64,000 nucleotides of DNA from assembly GCA_963743785.1 (NCBI GenBank), contig CAVURD010000028.1:124001-188000 (forward strand), given 5' to 3'. Shown one piece after another: positions 1 through 8,513 of this stretch. The position numbers were made by a program, and so were the translations under genes. Source of the stretch: Bog-473 sp963743785 (lineage in GTDB: Bacteria > Actinomycetota > Acidimicrobiia > Acidimicrobiales > RAAP-2). Numbering within the stretch: the first letter of the stretch is position 1; each line of letters begins with the position of its first letter. The notes below the pieces were generated by a model. That model searched no databases, had not been told where the DNA came from, and saw only the letters and a program-made list of their open reading frames with translations.

Positions 1-1271
1 TGGTCTTCACCGATCCGGTGTTTGCCACCCTCCTCGACCGCGCCTGTTCTGAGGCTGGGGCGAAAATCGAAAAGCTCGTCATCATCGGTGGAAAGGCTGG
101 CGACGGCATTACTGGTCGTGACGGTGACACCCTCAGCTACGAGGAGCTACTGGGAGGCGGCGAGCCTGCGATGCCTCCCGAACCAGACGAGGAGGACGCC
201 GCTGTTCTCATGTATACCGGAGGAACGACGGGCCTCCCCAAGGGGGCCCTGCTGCAGCAGCGCGCCGAGGTTCTAAACGTGTACCATGTGCTGTTCGAGA
301 TTGGGCTTCGTGAGGAGCGGCGGTTTCTTTTCCAGTCACCGATGTTCCACGCCGCGGTCGTGGCAGGCGTCCTTGGCATCCCTGCCAGTGGCGCGACCTC
401 GGTCACGATCCCACTGTTCGACCCGGGACTGGTGCTGCGCGTCATCGCGGAACAGGAGATCGACACCACGATGGTGGTCCCCGTCATGTTGTCGATGCTC
501 GAGCGAGCCGAGGGTTTCTCGGCCGAACATCTGCAATCGCTGCGCCAGCTGGTTTACGGGGCAGCTCCAATGTCGCCGGACCTGCTCGCCCGGTGGCTCG
601 AGATGCTGCCCGACACTGACTTCATTCAGGGATACGGGATGACCGAGGCGGCCTCTGTGCTGACGTTTCTCGGTCCCGCTGATCATAGACAAGACGCAAA
701 CCGACTCGAGACTGCGGGCCGCCCGGTGTTGGGTGTCGAGCTCCACATCACCGACTCCCTTGGTACCGCACTTCCTCAAGGAGAAACCGGCGAAGTCTGC
801 GCCCGTGGCGGCAACTTCATGCTCGAGTACTGGAACAAGCCGGAAGAGACCGACGCGGCAATGCGTGACGGTTGGTATCGCACCGGGGACATGGGCTTCA
901 TCGACGACCAGGGCCTGTTACACCTCACCGACCGGATAAAGGACATGATTGTCACCGGCGGGGAGAACGTGTACTCGACCGAGGTGGAGAACGCCTTCGC
1001 CACGCATCCTGCCGTGCAGGAAGTCGCGGTGATCGGAATACCCAGTGACACCTGGGGCGAAGCCGTGCTTGCCATCATTGTGTTGAGACACGGCATGAAG
1101 GCGACGGCCGAAGAGCTGCTGGACTACGCCCGCCAGAACCTGGCGGGGTTCAAGGTCCCGAAGTTGGTGGAGTTCCGGGAGGGTCCGCTGCCGCTGTCGG
1201 GAGCATTCAAGCCCTTAAAGCGAGAATTGCGACGGCGCTACTGGGAGAACCGTGACCGCCAGGTGAACTGA
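1..1271 (+). CDS. Acyl-CoA synthetase (AMP-binding), 5'-truncated by window
   Basis: Activates a carboxylic acid, probably a fatty acid, to its CoA thioester through an acyl-adenylate. The reading frame is open to the left edge (VFTDPVFATLLDRA), so the N-terminus lies outside the window. Visible motifs are the P-loop YTGGTTGLPKG (codons beginning near 213), the GYGMTEA motif, YRTGD with the hinge segment LTDRIKDMIVTGGENVYSTE, and a C-terminal domain ending with a Lys-rich segment near PLSGAFKPLKREL. These are the standard ANL-superfamily signatures. Substrate specificity cannot be read from the sequence. The gene ends just upstream of a glycosyltransferase. It is not related in operon terms to the second, minus-strand acyl-CoA synthetase at the other end of the window. 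Confidence 0.9.
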   Translation, partial: VFTDPVFATLLDRACSEAGAKIEKLVIIGGKAGDGITGRDGDTLSYEELLGGGEPAMPPEPDEEDAAVLMYTGGTTGLPKGALLQQRAEVLNVYHVLFEIGLREERRFLFQSPMFHAAVVAGVLGIPASGATSVTIPLFDPGLVLRVIAEQEIDTTMVVPVMLSMLERAEGFSAEHLQSLRQLVYGAAPMSPDLLARWLEMLPDTDFIQGYGMTEAASVLTFLGPADHRQDANRLETAGRPVLGVELHITDSLGTALPQGETGEVCARGGNFMLEYWNKPEETDAAMRDGWYRTGDMGFIDDQGLLHLTDRIKDMIVTGGENVYSTEVENAFATHPAVQEVAVIGIPSDTWGEAVLAIIVLRHGMKATAEELLDYARQNLAGFKVPKLVEFREGPLPLSGAFKPLKRELRRRYWENRDRQVN

Positions 1272-1319
1272 CGCAGATTCTTGGTCGGGCGCCCCCGTGC
1301 ACGTGAGAGGATCTTGACC

Positions 1320-2759
1320 TTGACCACGGCTGAGCACACCGTACGAGAGATCGAGGTGCCCACCCTCTCTCTTTCGCGGCTCGAACCGCTCATCGGGATG
1401 AAGCGCTACTCCGAGCTGCGGCTGGCTGGAGCGCAGGCAAGCCAGCGTCTCGAGGGAATGACTGTCTGGAACGTGAATTCGACGGCCACTGGTGGGGGGG
1501 TGGCCGAGATGCTCGAGGTACTGGTCGGCTACACGCTTGATGCGAACATAGATATCCGCTGGCTCGTAATGAGTGCCGACGCTGAGTTTTTCTCCATTAC
1601 CAAGCGGATCCACAATCGTCTCCACGGAGTAGTTGGAGAATTCGGTGAACTTGGGCCGACCGAGACAGCCCACTATAGGGATATTACGGCTGCGAACGCT
1701 GCGAGCGTACTGAGCCGTATCCAGAAGGACGACGTAGTGCTTCTGCACGATCCTCAAACGGCCGGCATGGCGGCGGCGCTTGCCGAGGGAGGAGCCAGGG
1801 TGGTCTGGCGATGCCATGTCGGGCGTGAGGGGACCAACGAGTGGACCGATGAAGCCTGGTCATTCCTCCGGCCTCATCTTGCTGCCTGCACGGCGTACAT
1901 CTTCTCCCTGCGCCAGTACGTTCCCGCTTGGATGGAGGAGTCCAGAGTCAGAGTGATCCCTCCGTCCATCGACCCGTTCTCGCCCAAGAACCAGGAAATG
2001 TCGCAGAGCGACGTGCTTGGCACGCTTCGCCATATCGGTTTGTTCCAGAGGAGTGAGATGAACCATCGCGCTTCGTTCACCCGCCGCGACGGGACAGCTG
2101 GGAGCGTCGAACGACAGGCCGACATCCTCTCCGAGGGTGCTTTACTAACGGATCCCGCCATCCCGCTGGTGCTCCAGGTATCGCGCTGGGACCACTTGAA
2201 GGACATGGCAGGGGTGATGCAAGGCTTCGCATTGTCCGTTCCCGGGCGAGTCGACGCCCACCTGGCGCTGGTGGGTCCTTCCATGGCCGACGTCACCGAT
2301 GACCCAGAAGGAACTGAGGTATTCGCCGAGTGCGTGGCGAAATGGAAGGCCCTCCCTCTCGACGCGCGCCGACGCGTCGCACTCGTCACCCTGCCAATGG
2401 AGGACGTCGACGAAAACGCGGCAATGGTAAATGCTTTGCAACGTCATGCCACCGTGATCGTGCAAAAGAGCCTAGAGGAAGGATTCGGATTGACCGTCGC
2501 TGAAGGCATGTGGAAGGCCAAGGCAGTGGTTGCCTCGAATGTCGGTGGCATCACTGGACAGGTCGCCCCGGGAACGGGCATCCTTCTTAAGGACCCGAGA
2601 GATCTTTTGGCCTTCGGGGACGTGCTCGCCGAGCTACTTTCACATCCTCTCGAGATCGCCCAGATAGGGTTAAGAGCTCGCCAGCACGTCCTCGAGGGCT
2701 TTGTGGGCGACACGCATTTGATTCTCTTCGCTCAGCTCATCGAATGGCTCGCCTCTTAG
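1320..2759 (+). CDS. GT4 glycosyltransferase, TreT-like trehalose synthase
   Basis: Predicted retaining glycosyltransferase of the TreT type, which in characterised members makes trehalose from NDP-glucose and glucose. Evidence: an N-terminal nucleotide-loop region reading VNSTATGGGVAEML, a central RRDGTAGSVERQADIL-like segment typical of TreT proteins, VSRWDHLKDM, and the GT4 EX7E motif EGFGLTVAE followed by KAVVASNVGG. About 479 residues, normal for the family. Several TTG codons compete as starts. I chose TTG at 1320 because GAGAGG lies nine bases upstream, whereas TTG 1281 has no close ribosome-binding site. It follows the acyl-CoA synthetase closely and may be cotranscribed. Trehalose would act as a compatible solute or storage sugar, which suits the stress genes downstream. 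Substrate assignment is inferred from family resemblance. Confidence 0.8.
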   Translation: MTTAEHTVREIEVPTLSLSRLEPLIGMKRYSELRLAGAQASQRLEGMTVWNVNSTATGGGVAEMLEVLVGYTLDANIDIRWLVMSADAEFFSITKRIHNRLHGVVGEFGELGPTETAHYRDITAANAASVLSRIQKDDVVLLHDPQTAGMAAALAEGGARVVWRCHVGREGTNEWTDEAWSFLRPHLAACTAYIFSLRQYVPAWMEESRVRVIPPSIDPFSPKNQEMSQSDVLGTLRHIGLFQRSEMNHRASFTRRDGTAGSVERQADILSEGALLTDPAIPLVLQVSRWDHLKDMAGVMQGFALSVPGRVDAHLALVGPSMADVTDDPEGTEVFAECVAKWKALPLDARRRVALVTLPMEDVDENAAMVNALQRHATVIVQKSLEEGFGLTVAEGMWKAKAVVASNVGGITGQVAPGTGILLKDPRDLLAFGDVLAELLSHPLEIAQIGLRARQHVLEGFVGDTHLILFAQLIEWLAS

Positions 2760-2945
2760 AGTGGCAGCGCTCCAAGAGTCAACGGTGTGGCACCGAAGGT
2801 TTCCTGAGCCAATCGACTTCGACATCGTGCGCATCACAACTGGAAGCCATGATCAGCATTCCCATGCGATCAAAGGGCGCTTCATTCGGTCGATGTCAAT
2901 CACACCCTGAGTGTTGTCGATGAAAACGAGTCTAGGTCGAGCGAG

Positions 2946-4640
2946 TCATTCGCCGGCCAGGTCCCGACGTGCGAAGGCGAGGACGCCGAGGACGGCGGCA
3001 CCGATACCAATGGCGATCATGACGCCGCCGCTCGTCCAGTCTGGGGCTACCGCGGGCGAGGGTGCCAGGTGGTGCAATATCGACGTGTCGAGAAGCCAGT
3101 GGCTCGAATTGACGATCCCACCGAGCAGCTCGACGAGGAAGGACCAGGCGAGGATGCCGTAGACGGCACCCGACGCCAGGCGGGGAGCGATGCCCCACGC
3201 CAATGCCCCGAGACCAAGCAGGCAGAGTCCCGCCGGCGCAGTATTCAGCCCGGCGCCGAGCAAGCTCGCAAAGCTGATCGCGACACCTTGGCTGGCCACG
3301 CCGAGCCAGGCGAAGATCCCACCAAGTGCACCCGCCAGTACGACCACTGCGGCTGCGACACCCAGTCGGCCCAGCATCCATCGGCTCCGTGACAGCGGGC
3401 GCACCAAGAGGTGCTCGACACGTCCGCTGGCTTCCTCTCGCCTCGCCGCGGTGATCTGCCCAGCGGCCATAAGCAGGACCAGCAAGCTAATGATCAAGAA
3501 GGACAGACCGAGGTAGGCCTTGACCTCCCCGCCGCCCCCATCGAGACGGTTCAGAGCCGCCTCGACGCTCTTCGAGCCCTCAAGGGACTGAGCTGCCTCC
3601 CTGGCCGAGCCGCCAAGCAACAACCCGAAGGCACAGATCCCGGCCAGCCACCCGAGGATGGTCGGGCGGATGAGCCTGACGGTGAGCCCAACGTTGCCGA
3701 AGAGCAGTGAGGTGTGCGCTTGAGAGCTTGAGCGGTCCGGCAGCGTGCTGGCGCCGAGATCACGGGCGCCGGCGAGGGAGACGGCCAGAGCCACCATCAC
3801 GGCGGTCAGTGCGAAGATCAAGCCGAGCACGACCGGCTGGGGATTGGTGAAGGGCTGCAGCTGCTCGATCCAGCCGAATGGAGTGGCCCAGTGCAGCCAG
3901 CTCAGGCCGCCCGAGGAATCGGCCACCATGCGGAGCGCAAAGAAGAGACCGAGGGCACCGCCGGCATAGGCAGCTGCTTGGCGACGGCTGGCCGCAAGCT
4001 GACTGGTGAGCGCCCCTGCAGCCATGAACATGGCGGCTCCCGAGGTGACCGTCAGGGCGAAGAAGATGGCAGACGATGTGGCGAAGTGGACCCGCGACGT
4101 GTGGCCAATGACCACCGTGGCCACCGCCGTGATCAAGAACAGTGCCCCAAGACTCGCCGCCAACCCCGACATGGCTTGGGCCGCCGCGCCACGGCGCGTC
4201 GTCTGACCGGCCAACAGCAGCTCCCATCGTCCGGCGTCTTCCTCCCCACGGAGCAGCTTGGTGGCGAGCAGGAGGGCCCAAATCGCTCCCAACACACTCA
4301 AGATGCCTACCGACTTCCACGCGGTATAGCCGGCCACGGTTTGTAGATCATGGGCCGGACCGATGAGGGCGTTCAGCCCCCCGCTCGAAGTGAACGACTT
4401 GGCCACGACCTCACGAGACGCCGGGGTCTTGTACGTCGAGGCGTAAGCCAGCGCCTGGGATGCCACGTACACCCCGAAGACGAGTCCCCACAGCACTCCT
4501 GAACGCAATGCCGTGCGGGCCGTTAGACGATAGACCATTCGCGAGGGGTTCGAGCCGACGGGAGTGGGGTTCGAGGACGTGGGCGTGTCGGACGAGGGCG
4601 TCGGTGAATCCACAAGTCTTGTGGCGAAATCAGTTGGCAT
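2946..4640 (-). CDS. ABC-2 type exporter permease
   Basis: Large membrane permease of about 564 residues, resembling the polyketide/tetronasin-type exporter permeases (TnrB family) that work with a single ATPase. The protein has about twelve hydrophobic stretches in two similar halves, a cytoplasmic RGEEDAGRWELLLAGQTTRR loop, and a matching RREEASGRVEHLLVRPLSRSR loop in the second half. These paired loops are typical of this family. ATG at 4640 is preferred because it overlaps the stop of the upstream ATPase gene by 11 bases, indicating translational coupling. An open extension upstream to 4787 lies wholly inside the ATPase and is not credible. The exported substrate is unknown. Candidates are a lipid, a drug or a secondary metabolite. 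Confidence 0.85.
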   Translation of the reverse strand: MPTDFATRLVDSPTPSSDTPTSSNPTPVGSNPSRMVYRLTARTALRSGVLWGLVFGVYVASQALAYASTYKTPASREVVAKSFTSSGGLNALIGPAHDLQTVAGYTAWKSVGILSVLGAIWALLLATKLLRGEEDAGRWELLLAGQTTRRGAAAQAMSGLAASLGALFLITAVATVVIGHTSRVHFATSSAIFFALTVTSGAAMFMAAGALTSQLAASRRQAAAYAGGALGLFFALRMVADSSGGLSWLHWATPFGWIEQLQPFTNPQPVVLGLIFALTAVMVALAVSLAGARDLGASTLPDRSSSQAHTSLLFGNVGLTVRLIRPTILGWLAGICAFGLLLGGSAREAAQSLEGSKSVEAALNRLDGGGGEVKAYLGLSFLIISLLVLLMAAGQITAARREEASGRVEHLLVRPLSRSRWMLGRLGVAAAVVVLAGALGGIFAWLGVASQGVAISFASLLGAGLNTAPAGLCLLGLGALAWGIAPRLASGAVYGILAWSFLVELLGGIVNSSHWLLDTSILHHLAPSPAVAPDWTSGGVMIAIGIGAAVLGVLAFARRDLAGE

Positions 4641-5541
4641 GGTCCGGCGCGGTCTCGGATGTGGCGCCGTAGTGAGCCAAGAAGAGCTCTTCGAGTGAAG
4701 GTTCACGACTGAGCAGCTCGTGGACGCCTGAGTTGGCGAGAACCTTGAGGAGTGGCTCGACAGCACCGTGAACCTGACACCGCACAACTCGGCCGTTTAC
4801 TACGACTCCATCGACACCGGGAACTCGGGTCAGGTCGGGCACAGATCCGTCGAAGGTGGCTTCGACGGTCAGGGACGAGAGGTGACGCATCTCGGCCAGG
4901 GTCCCCACGTCGACCAGGACTCCGTTACGCAGGATGCCCACCCGGTCACAGAGTGCTTCGACCTCGGACAGGACGTGGCTGGACAAGAACACGGTCTGGC
5001 CGCGCTCTTTGGCTTCGAAGACGCTGTGGCGGAAGGCCTGCTCCATAAGCGGGTCAAGCCCACTGGTGGGCTCGTCGAGGACGAGGAGGTCCGAGCGGGA
5101 CATGAGTCCGGCAATCAAAATCAGTTTTTGACGGTTGCCCTTGGAATAGGCGCGCACCTTCTTTGAGGGGTCGAGGTCGAAACGTACGATCAGCTCATCG
5201 CGGTAGACGGCGTCGACCTGACCCCGGATCTGACCCAAGAGGTGCAGGGTCTCGGCACCAGTGAGAGAAGGCCAGAGATTCGCCTCGCCGGGCACATAAG
5301 CCAGGCGGCGATGCGCCTCAACGGCGTGACGCTGGCTGTCGAGCCCGAAGATCGATGAGTGTCCGGCGGAGGGGTGGATCAGACCAAGCAACAGCCGGAT
5401 GGTCGTGGTTTTGCCCGCGCCGTTGGGTCCCAGATAGCCCAGCACTTCACCGACCGGCACTTCGAGATCAAGGTTGCTCAGGACGTCAACGTGCCCGTAA
5501 CGCTTCGTCAACCCGTCAGTGTGAATCGCCTTCTCCGTCAT
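4630..5541 (-). CDS. ABC transporter ATP-binding protein
   Basis: Cytoplasmic ATPase (303 residues) that powers the neighbouring permease. It carries Walker A GPNGAGKTTT, signature YSKGNRQKL in place of the classical LSGGQ, Walker B LLVLDEPTSGLDP and the switch SSHVLSEVE. The signature variant and a C-terminal extension of about 80 residues are normal for antibiotic-type ABC-2 exporters (DrrA-like). ATG 5541 is chosen because GGGAG lies eight bases upstream; the longer open frame to 5844 has no support. A DevR-type box lies 48 bases upstream in the correct orientation, so the exporter may be induced with the dormancy genes. The downstream permease overlaps its stop codon. Confidence 0.9.
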   Translation of the reverse strand: MTEKAIHTDGLTKRYGHVDVLSNLDLEVPVGEVLGYLGPNGAGKTTTIRLLLGLIHPSAGHSSIFGLDSQRHAVEAHRRLAYVPGEANLWPSLTGAETLHLLGQIRGQVDAVYRDELIVRFDLDPSKKVRAYSKGNRQKLILIAGLMSRSDLLVLDEPTSGLDPLMEQAFRHSVFEAKERGQTVFLSSHVLSEVEALCDRVGILRNGVLVDVGTLAEMRHLSSLTVEATFDGSVPDLTRVPGVDGVVVNGRVVRCQVHGAVEPLLKVLANSGVHELLSREPSLEELFLAHYGATSETAPDHAN

Positions 5542-5589
5542 TGATGTCACTCCCTGTGGTTCAGCATTGACTGAAAGTACATGCAGCTC

Positions 5590-5608
5590 TAGGGCACAAG
5601 GTCCCCAA
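5590..5608 (-). promoter_or_regulatory. DevR/DosR-like box upstream of ABC exporter
   Basis: Read on the minus strand the site is TTGGGGACCTTGTGCCCTA. It shares the invariant GGAC-N6-CCCTA with five other sites between 11.8 and 25.3 kb and resembles the mycobacterial DosR palindrome TTSGGGACTWWAGTCCCSAA. It ends 48 bases before the ATPase start. Binding is inferred. Confidence 0.6.
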
Positions 5609-5609
5609 T

Positions 5610-5629
5610 TGGTCACTAATTCATGACCA
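5610..5629. promoter_or_regulatory. Inverted repeat TGGTCA-N8-TGACCA
   Basis: A perfect 6-bp inverted repeat with an 8-bp spacer directly abuts the DevR-like box upstream of the ABC exporter genes. It has the shape of a dimeric repressor or activator operator. No adjacent regulator gene points to its ligand. Confidence 0.4.
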
Positions 5630-6036
5630 CTCGGTCCCGCACACCTCAAAAGTGACTCGAAGCTTTGCGTTCGACCGAGTTGTGCGCCTTTCCCAGCCGG
5701 CTCAGAAATGCGGCCAGGGGGCTCACTGTTGCCAGCGCCTGCCTGGACGTTGTCAAACCCAGTTGGTTTTCCCCCAAGGAGGCGCTGCCAAATCAGGCCA
5801 CCTGTCACCGCGGAACTTTTCGATTCTGACGAATACGGTCCCAAACAGGGGTGTGGCGGTGACGAACCGTCAAATCGCGACGGGCATTAAACCAGGAAGA
5901 GTTCAGATGAAGCCCGACTCTTTCGAGGAGGGGCACCCAATGGTGACGGAACACCGAGTGGCCTGTTCGAGGAGCGCTCGGGGAATCTCAGGTCCGCGAT
6001 CTGGCTCTTCCGGTCCAAAGCGCCAGAGCCTTCACT
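5630..6036. other. Non-coding stretch between ABC exporter and xfp
   Basis: Between the operator region and the stop codon of xfp I see no convincing gene. Plus-strand open frames here lack recognisable domains, and the longest runs into the antisense of xfp. No clear hairpin with a T-run was found. Confidence 0.5.
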
Positions 6037-8433
6037 TCAGGCTCTTTCCTCCCACCGCCACTTGGCGATCTCTGGAGGATCCTCACCGTGCTGGCGCCCG
6101 TAGCGTCGGGCGTCGAGTCGGGCGTCAATCATCTGTTGGCGCAAGGCAGCGGTGCGCGGCTCCAGCCCCGGTACCCGATCGAGCACGTCAATGATGAGGT
6201 GAAACCGGTCGAGGTCGTTGAGCATCACCATGTCAAAGGGGGTGGTCGTGGTTCCCTCCTCCTTGTATCCCCGCACGTGGAAGTTGTCGTGGTTCCTCCG
6301 GCGATAGGTCAGACGGTGGATGAGGGTCGGGTAGCCGTGATAAGCGAAGATCACCGGTGAGTCGGGCGTAAAGATGGTGTCGAACTCAGAGTCGGAAAGG
6401 CCGTGCGGGTGCTCGGTGGCCGACTCCAGTCGCATCAGATCCACCACGTTCACGACGCGCACCTTGAGTTCGGGCAGGTACTGGCGGAGGAGCTGGACCG
6501 CGGCCAGTGTTTCGAGAGTGGGGATATCACCGCAACAGGCCATGACCACGTCGGGCACGGCGCCTTCGTCGTTCGAGGCGAAGTCCCAGATACCCAAACC
6601 CCGCGTGCAATGGTCAAGGGCCTCGTCCATGGTCAACCAGTCGTGCTGAGGCTGCTTACCGGCGACAATGACGTTGACGTAGTTCTTGGAGCGCAGGCAG
6701 TGGTCAGCCACCGAGAGGAGGCAGTTGGTGTCCGGCGGAAAGTACACACGGACGACCTCGGCCTTCTTGTTGACCACATGGTCGATGAAGCCGGGGTCCT
6801 GATGTGAGAATCCATTGTTGTCCTGTCGCCAGACATGACTTGAGAGGAGGTAGTTCAACGAGGCGATGGGCCGGCGCCAGCGGACTTCCGCGCTGGTTTT
6901 GAGCCACTTGGCGTGCTGATTGAACATCGAGTCGACGATGTGGATGAACGCCTCGTAGCAGTTGAAGAGTCCATGGCGACCTGTGAGGAGATACCCCTCG
7001 AGCCAACCCTGGCACTGGTGCTCAGAGAGGACCTCCATCACCCGGCCGTCTGGGGCCAGGTGATCGTCACCGGGCACAAGTTCGGCATCCCATGTCCGCT
7101 CCGTGACTTCGAACACATTCTGCAGCCGGTTCGAGGAGGTCTCGTCGGGCCCAAAGATGCGGAAGGTGGTGGGGTTCGCCTGGATCGTGTCGCGCAAGAA
7201 TGACCCAAGCACCCGAGTGGCTTCGTGCATGGCGGTCCCCGGACTCGGTACATCGACGGCATAGTCACAGAAGTCGGGGAGCTCGAGGTCGCTCAAAAGT
7301 AGGCCTCCGTTGGACTGGGCAACGGCACTCATTCGCTGCTTGCCAAGCGGGGGGAAGGCGCCTATGGACTCGATCGGGACGCCATCTGTACCGAAGAGCT
7401 TCTCGGGCTGGTAGCTGCGAAGCCACGCCTCAAGTTGGGCCAAATGCTCGGGGTTGGTACGTACCTCTCCCAACGGAACCTGATGGGCCCGGAACGTCCC
7501 CTCGACAGGCACGCCGTCGACCATCTTGGGCCCAGTCCAGCCCTTCGGTGTGCGTAGGATGATCATGGGCCACGCCGGCCGCTGGCTGGCGCCGCGGAGG
7601 CGAGCCGACTCCTGCATGTCGCGGATCTCAGTAAAAGCATCGTCGAGGGCGTCGGCCATGCGTGGGTGAACGTCCATGGGGCTCTCGTCGTCGAATCCAC
7701 CTTCGACCAGCATCGGGTGGTACCCGTATCCCCTGAAGAGCGCCAGCAACTCAGTAGTTGGGATCCGAGCCAATACCGTCGGGGCAGCGATCTTGTATCC
7801 GTTGAGGTGCAATATGGGCAGCACCGCACCGTCCCGACAAGGATCGAGAAACTTGTTCGAGTGCCAGCCGGTGGCCGCTGGTCCCGTCTCGGCTTCACCG
7901 TCACCGACAACGCAGGCCACGATGAGGTCTGGGTTGTCGAAGGCGGCCCCAAAGGCATGACTCAGCGAGTAGCCGAGCTCGCCGCCCTCGTGGATGGACC
8001 CGGGAATCCCCGGGCTGCAGTGACTGGGGATGCCGCCGGGGAAGGAGAACTGCCGGAAGAGGCGGGCCATACCCTCGGCGTTCCGGGCCACGTGGGGATA
8101 AAATTCGCTGTAGGTGCCTTCCAACCAGGAGTTGGCGACAACGGCCGGGCCACCGTGACCCGGGCCGCACACGAAGAGGGCGCTCAGACCGCGTGCTTTG
8201 ATGCACCGGCTCAGGTGGGCGTAGCAGAAGTTGAGTCCGGGGCTCGTCCCCCAGTGACCGAGTAGGCGCGGCTTGATGTCCTCGGGGAGCAGGGTCCGGC
8301 GCAACAAGGGGTTGTCCATCAAGTAAATCTGTCCGGCCGTCAGGTAATTGGCGGCCCGGAAGTAGGCATCGAGCCGGTCCAGCTCACCCCCTTGCTTTTG
8401 GGCCCCGAACATTGGCGTATCGATGGCAGTCAT
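6037..8433 (-). CDS. xfp: Phosphoketolase (xylulose-5-P/fructose-6-P)
   Basis: Thiamine-diphosphate enzyme that cleaves xylulose 5-phosphate or fructose 6-phosphate with inorganic phosphate to acetyl phosphate plus glyceraldehyde 3-phosphate or erythrose 4-phosphate. The 798-residue length is normal. Signatures include GHWGTSPGLNF (residues 59-69), CGPGHGGPAVVANSWLEGTY (89-108), HCSPGIPGSIHEGGELGYSL and the cofactor motif GDGEAETGP (177-185). The C-terminal half keeps the HQDPGFIDHVVNKKAEVVR-type core. The start ATG 8433 has AGGAGA seven bases upstream. It is divergent from acetate kinase, which consumes its acetyl phosphate to make ATP, so the pair forms an ATP-yielding bypass of upper glycolysis that needs no oxygen. 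Dual substrate specificity cannot be decided from the sequence. Confidence 0.97.
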   Translation of the reverse strand: MTAIDTPMFGAQKQGGELDRLDAYFRAANYLTAGQIYLMDNPLLRRTLLPEDIKPRLLGHWGTSPGLNFCYAHLSRCIKARGLSALFVCGPGHGGPAVVANSWLEGTYSEFYPHVARNAEGMARLFRQFSFPGGIPSHCSPGIPGSIHEGGELGYSLSHAFGAAFDNPDLIVACVVGDGEAETGPAATGWHSNKFLDPCRDGAVLPILHLNGYKIAAPTVLARIPTTELLALFRGYGYHPMLVEGGFDDESPMDVHPRMADALDDAFTEIRDMQESARLRGASQRPAWPMIILRTPKGWTGPKMVDGVPVEGTFRAHQVPLGEVRTNPEHLAQLEAWLRSYQPEKLFGTDGVPIESIGAFPPLGKQRMSAVAQSNGGLLLSDLELPDFCDYAVDVPSPGTAMHEATRVLGSFLRDTIQANPTTFRIFGPDETSSNRLQNVFEVTERTWDAELVPGDDHLAPDGRVMEVLSEHQCQGWLEGYLLTGRHGLFNCYEAFIHIVDSMFNQHAKWLKTSAEVRWRRPIASLNYLLSSHVWRQDNNGFSHQDPGFIDHVVNKKAEVVRVYFPPDTNCLLSVADHCLRSKNYVNVIVAGKQPQHDWLTMDEALDHCTRGLGIWDFASNDEGAVPDVVMACCGDIPTLETLAAVQLLRQYLPELKVRVVNVVDLMRLESATEHPHGLSDSEFDTIFTPDSPVIFAYHGYPTLIHRLTYRRRNHDNFHVRGYKEEGTTTTPFDMVMLNDLDRFHLIIDVLDRVPGLEPRTAALRQQMIDARLDARRYGRQHGEDPPEIAKWRWEERA

Positions 8434-8513
8434 CGGACTCTCCTCGGACAGATGGCGGCATCCGTCCCATCAAGTCTGACAGGGTTACGTGAGCCGTCTG
8501 AAAAGGTGGGTGT
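8434..8513. promoter_or_regulatory. Shared divergent promoter region of xfp and ackA
   Basis: An 80-bp gap separates the divergent starts of xfp and ackA and must contain both promoters and both ribosome-binding sites (AGGAGA for xfp, AAGGTGG for ackA). I did not find the GGAC-N6-CCCTA box here. Confidence 0.6.

Noticed and set aside
3069..4366. Plus-strand open frames opposite the ABC permease
   Set aside because: They are shadows of a GC-rich gene, with Arg/Pro-rich composition and no ribosome-binding sites.
7200..8265. Plus-strand open frames opposite xfp
   Set aside because: The opposite strand encodes a complete, well-conserved phosphoketolase; no domain is present in the shadows.
8434..8513. 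DevR-like box between xfp and ackA
   Set aside because: I searched for GGAC-N6-CCCTA on both strands and did not find it.
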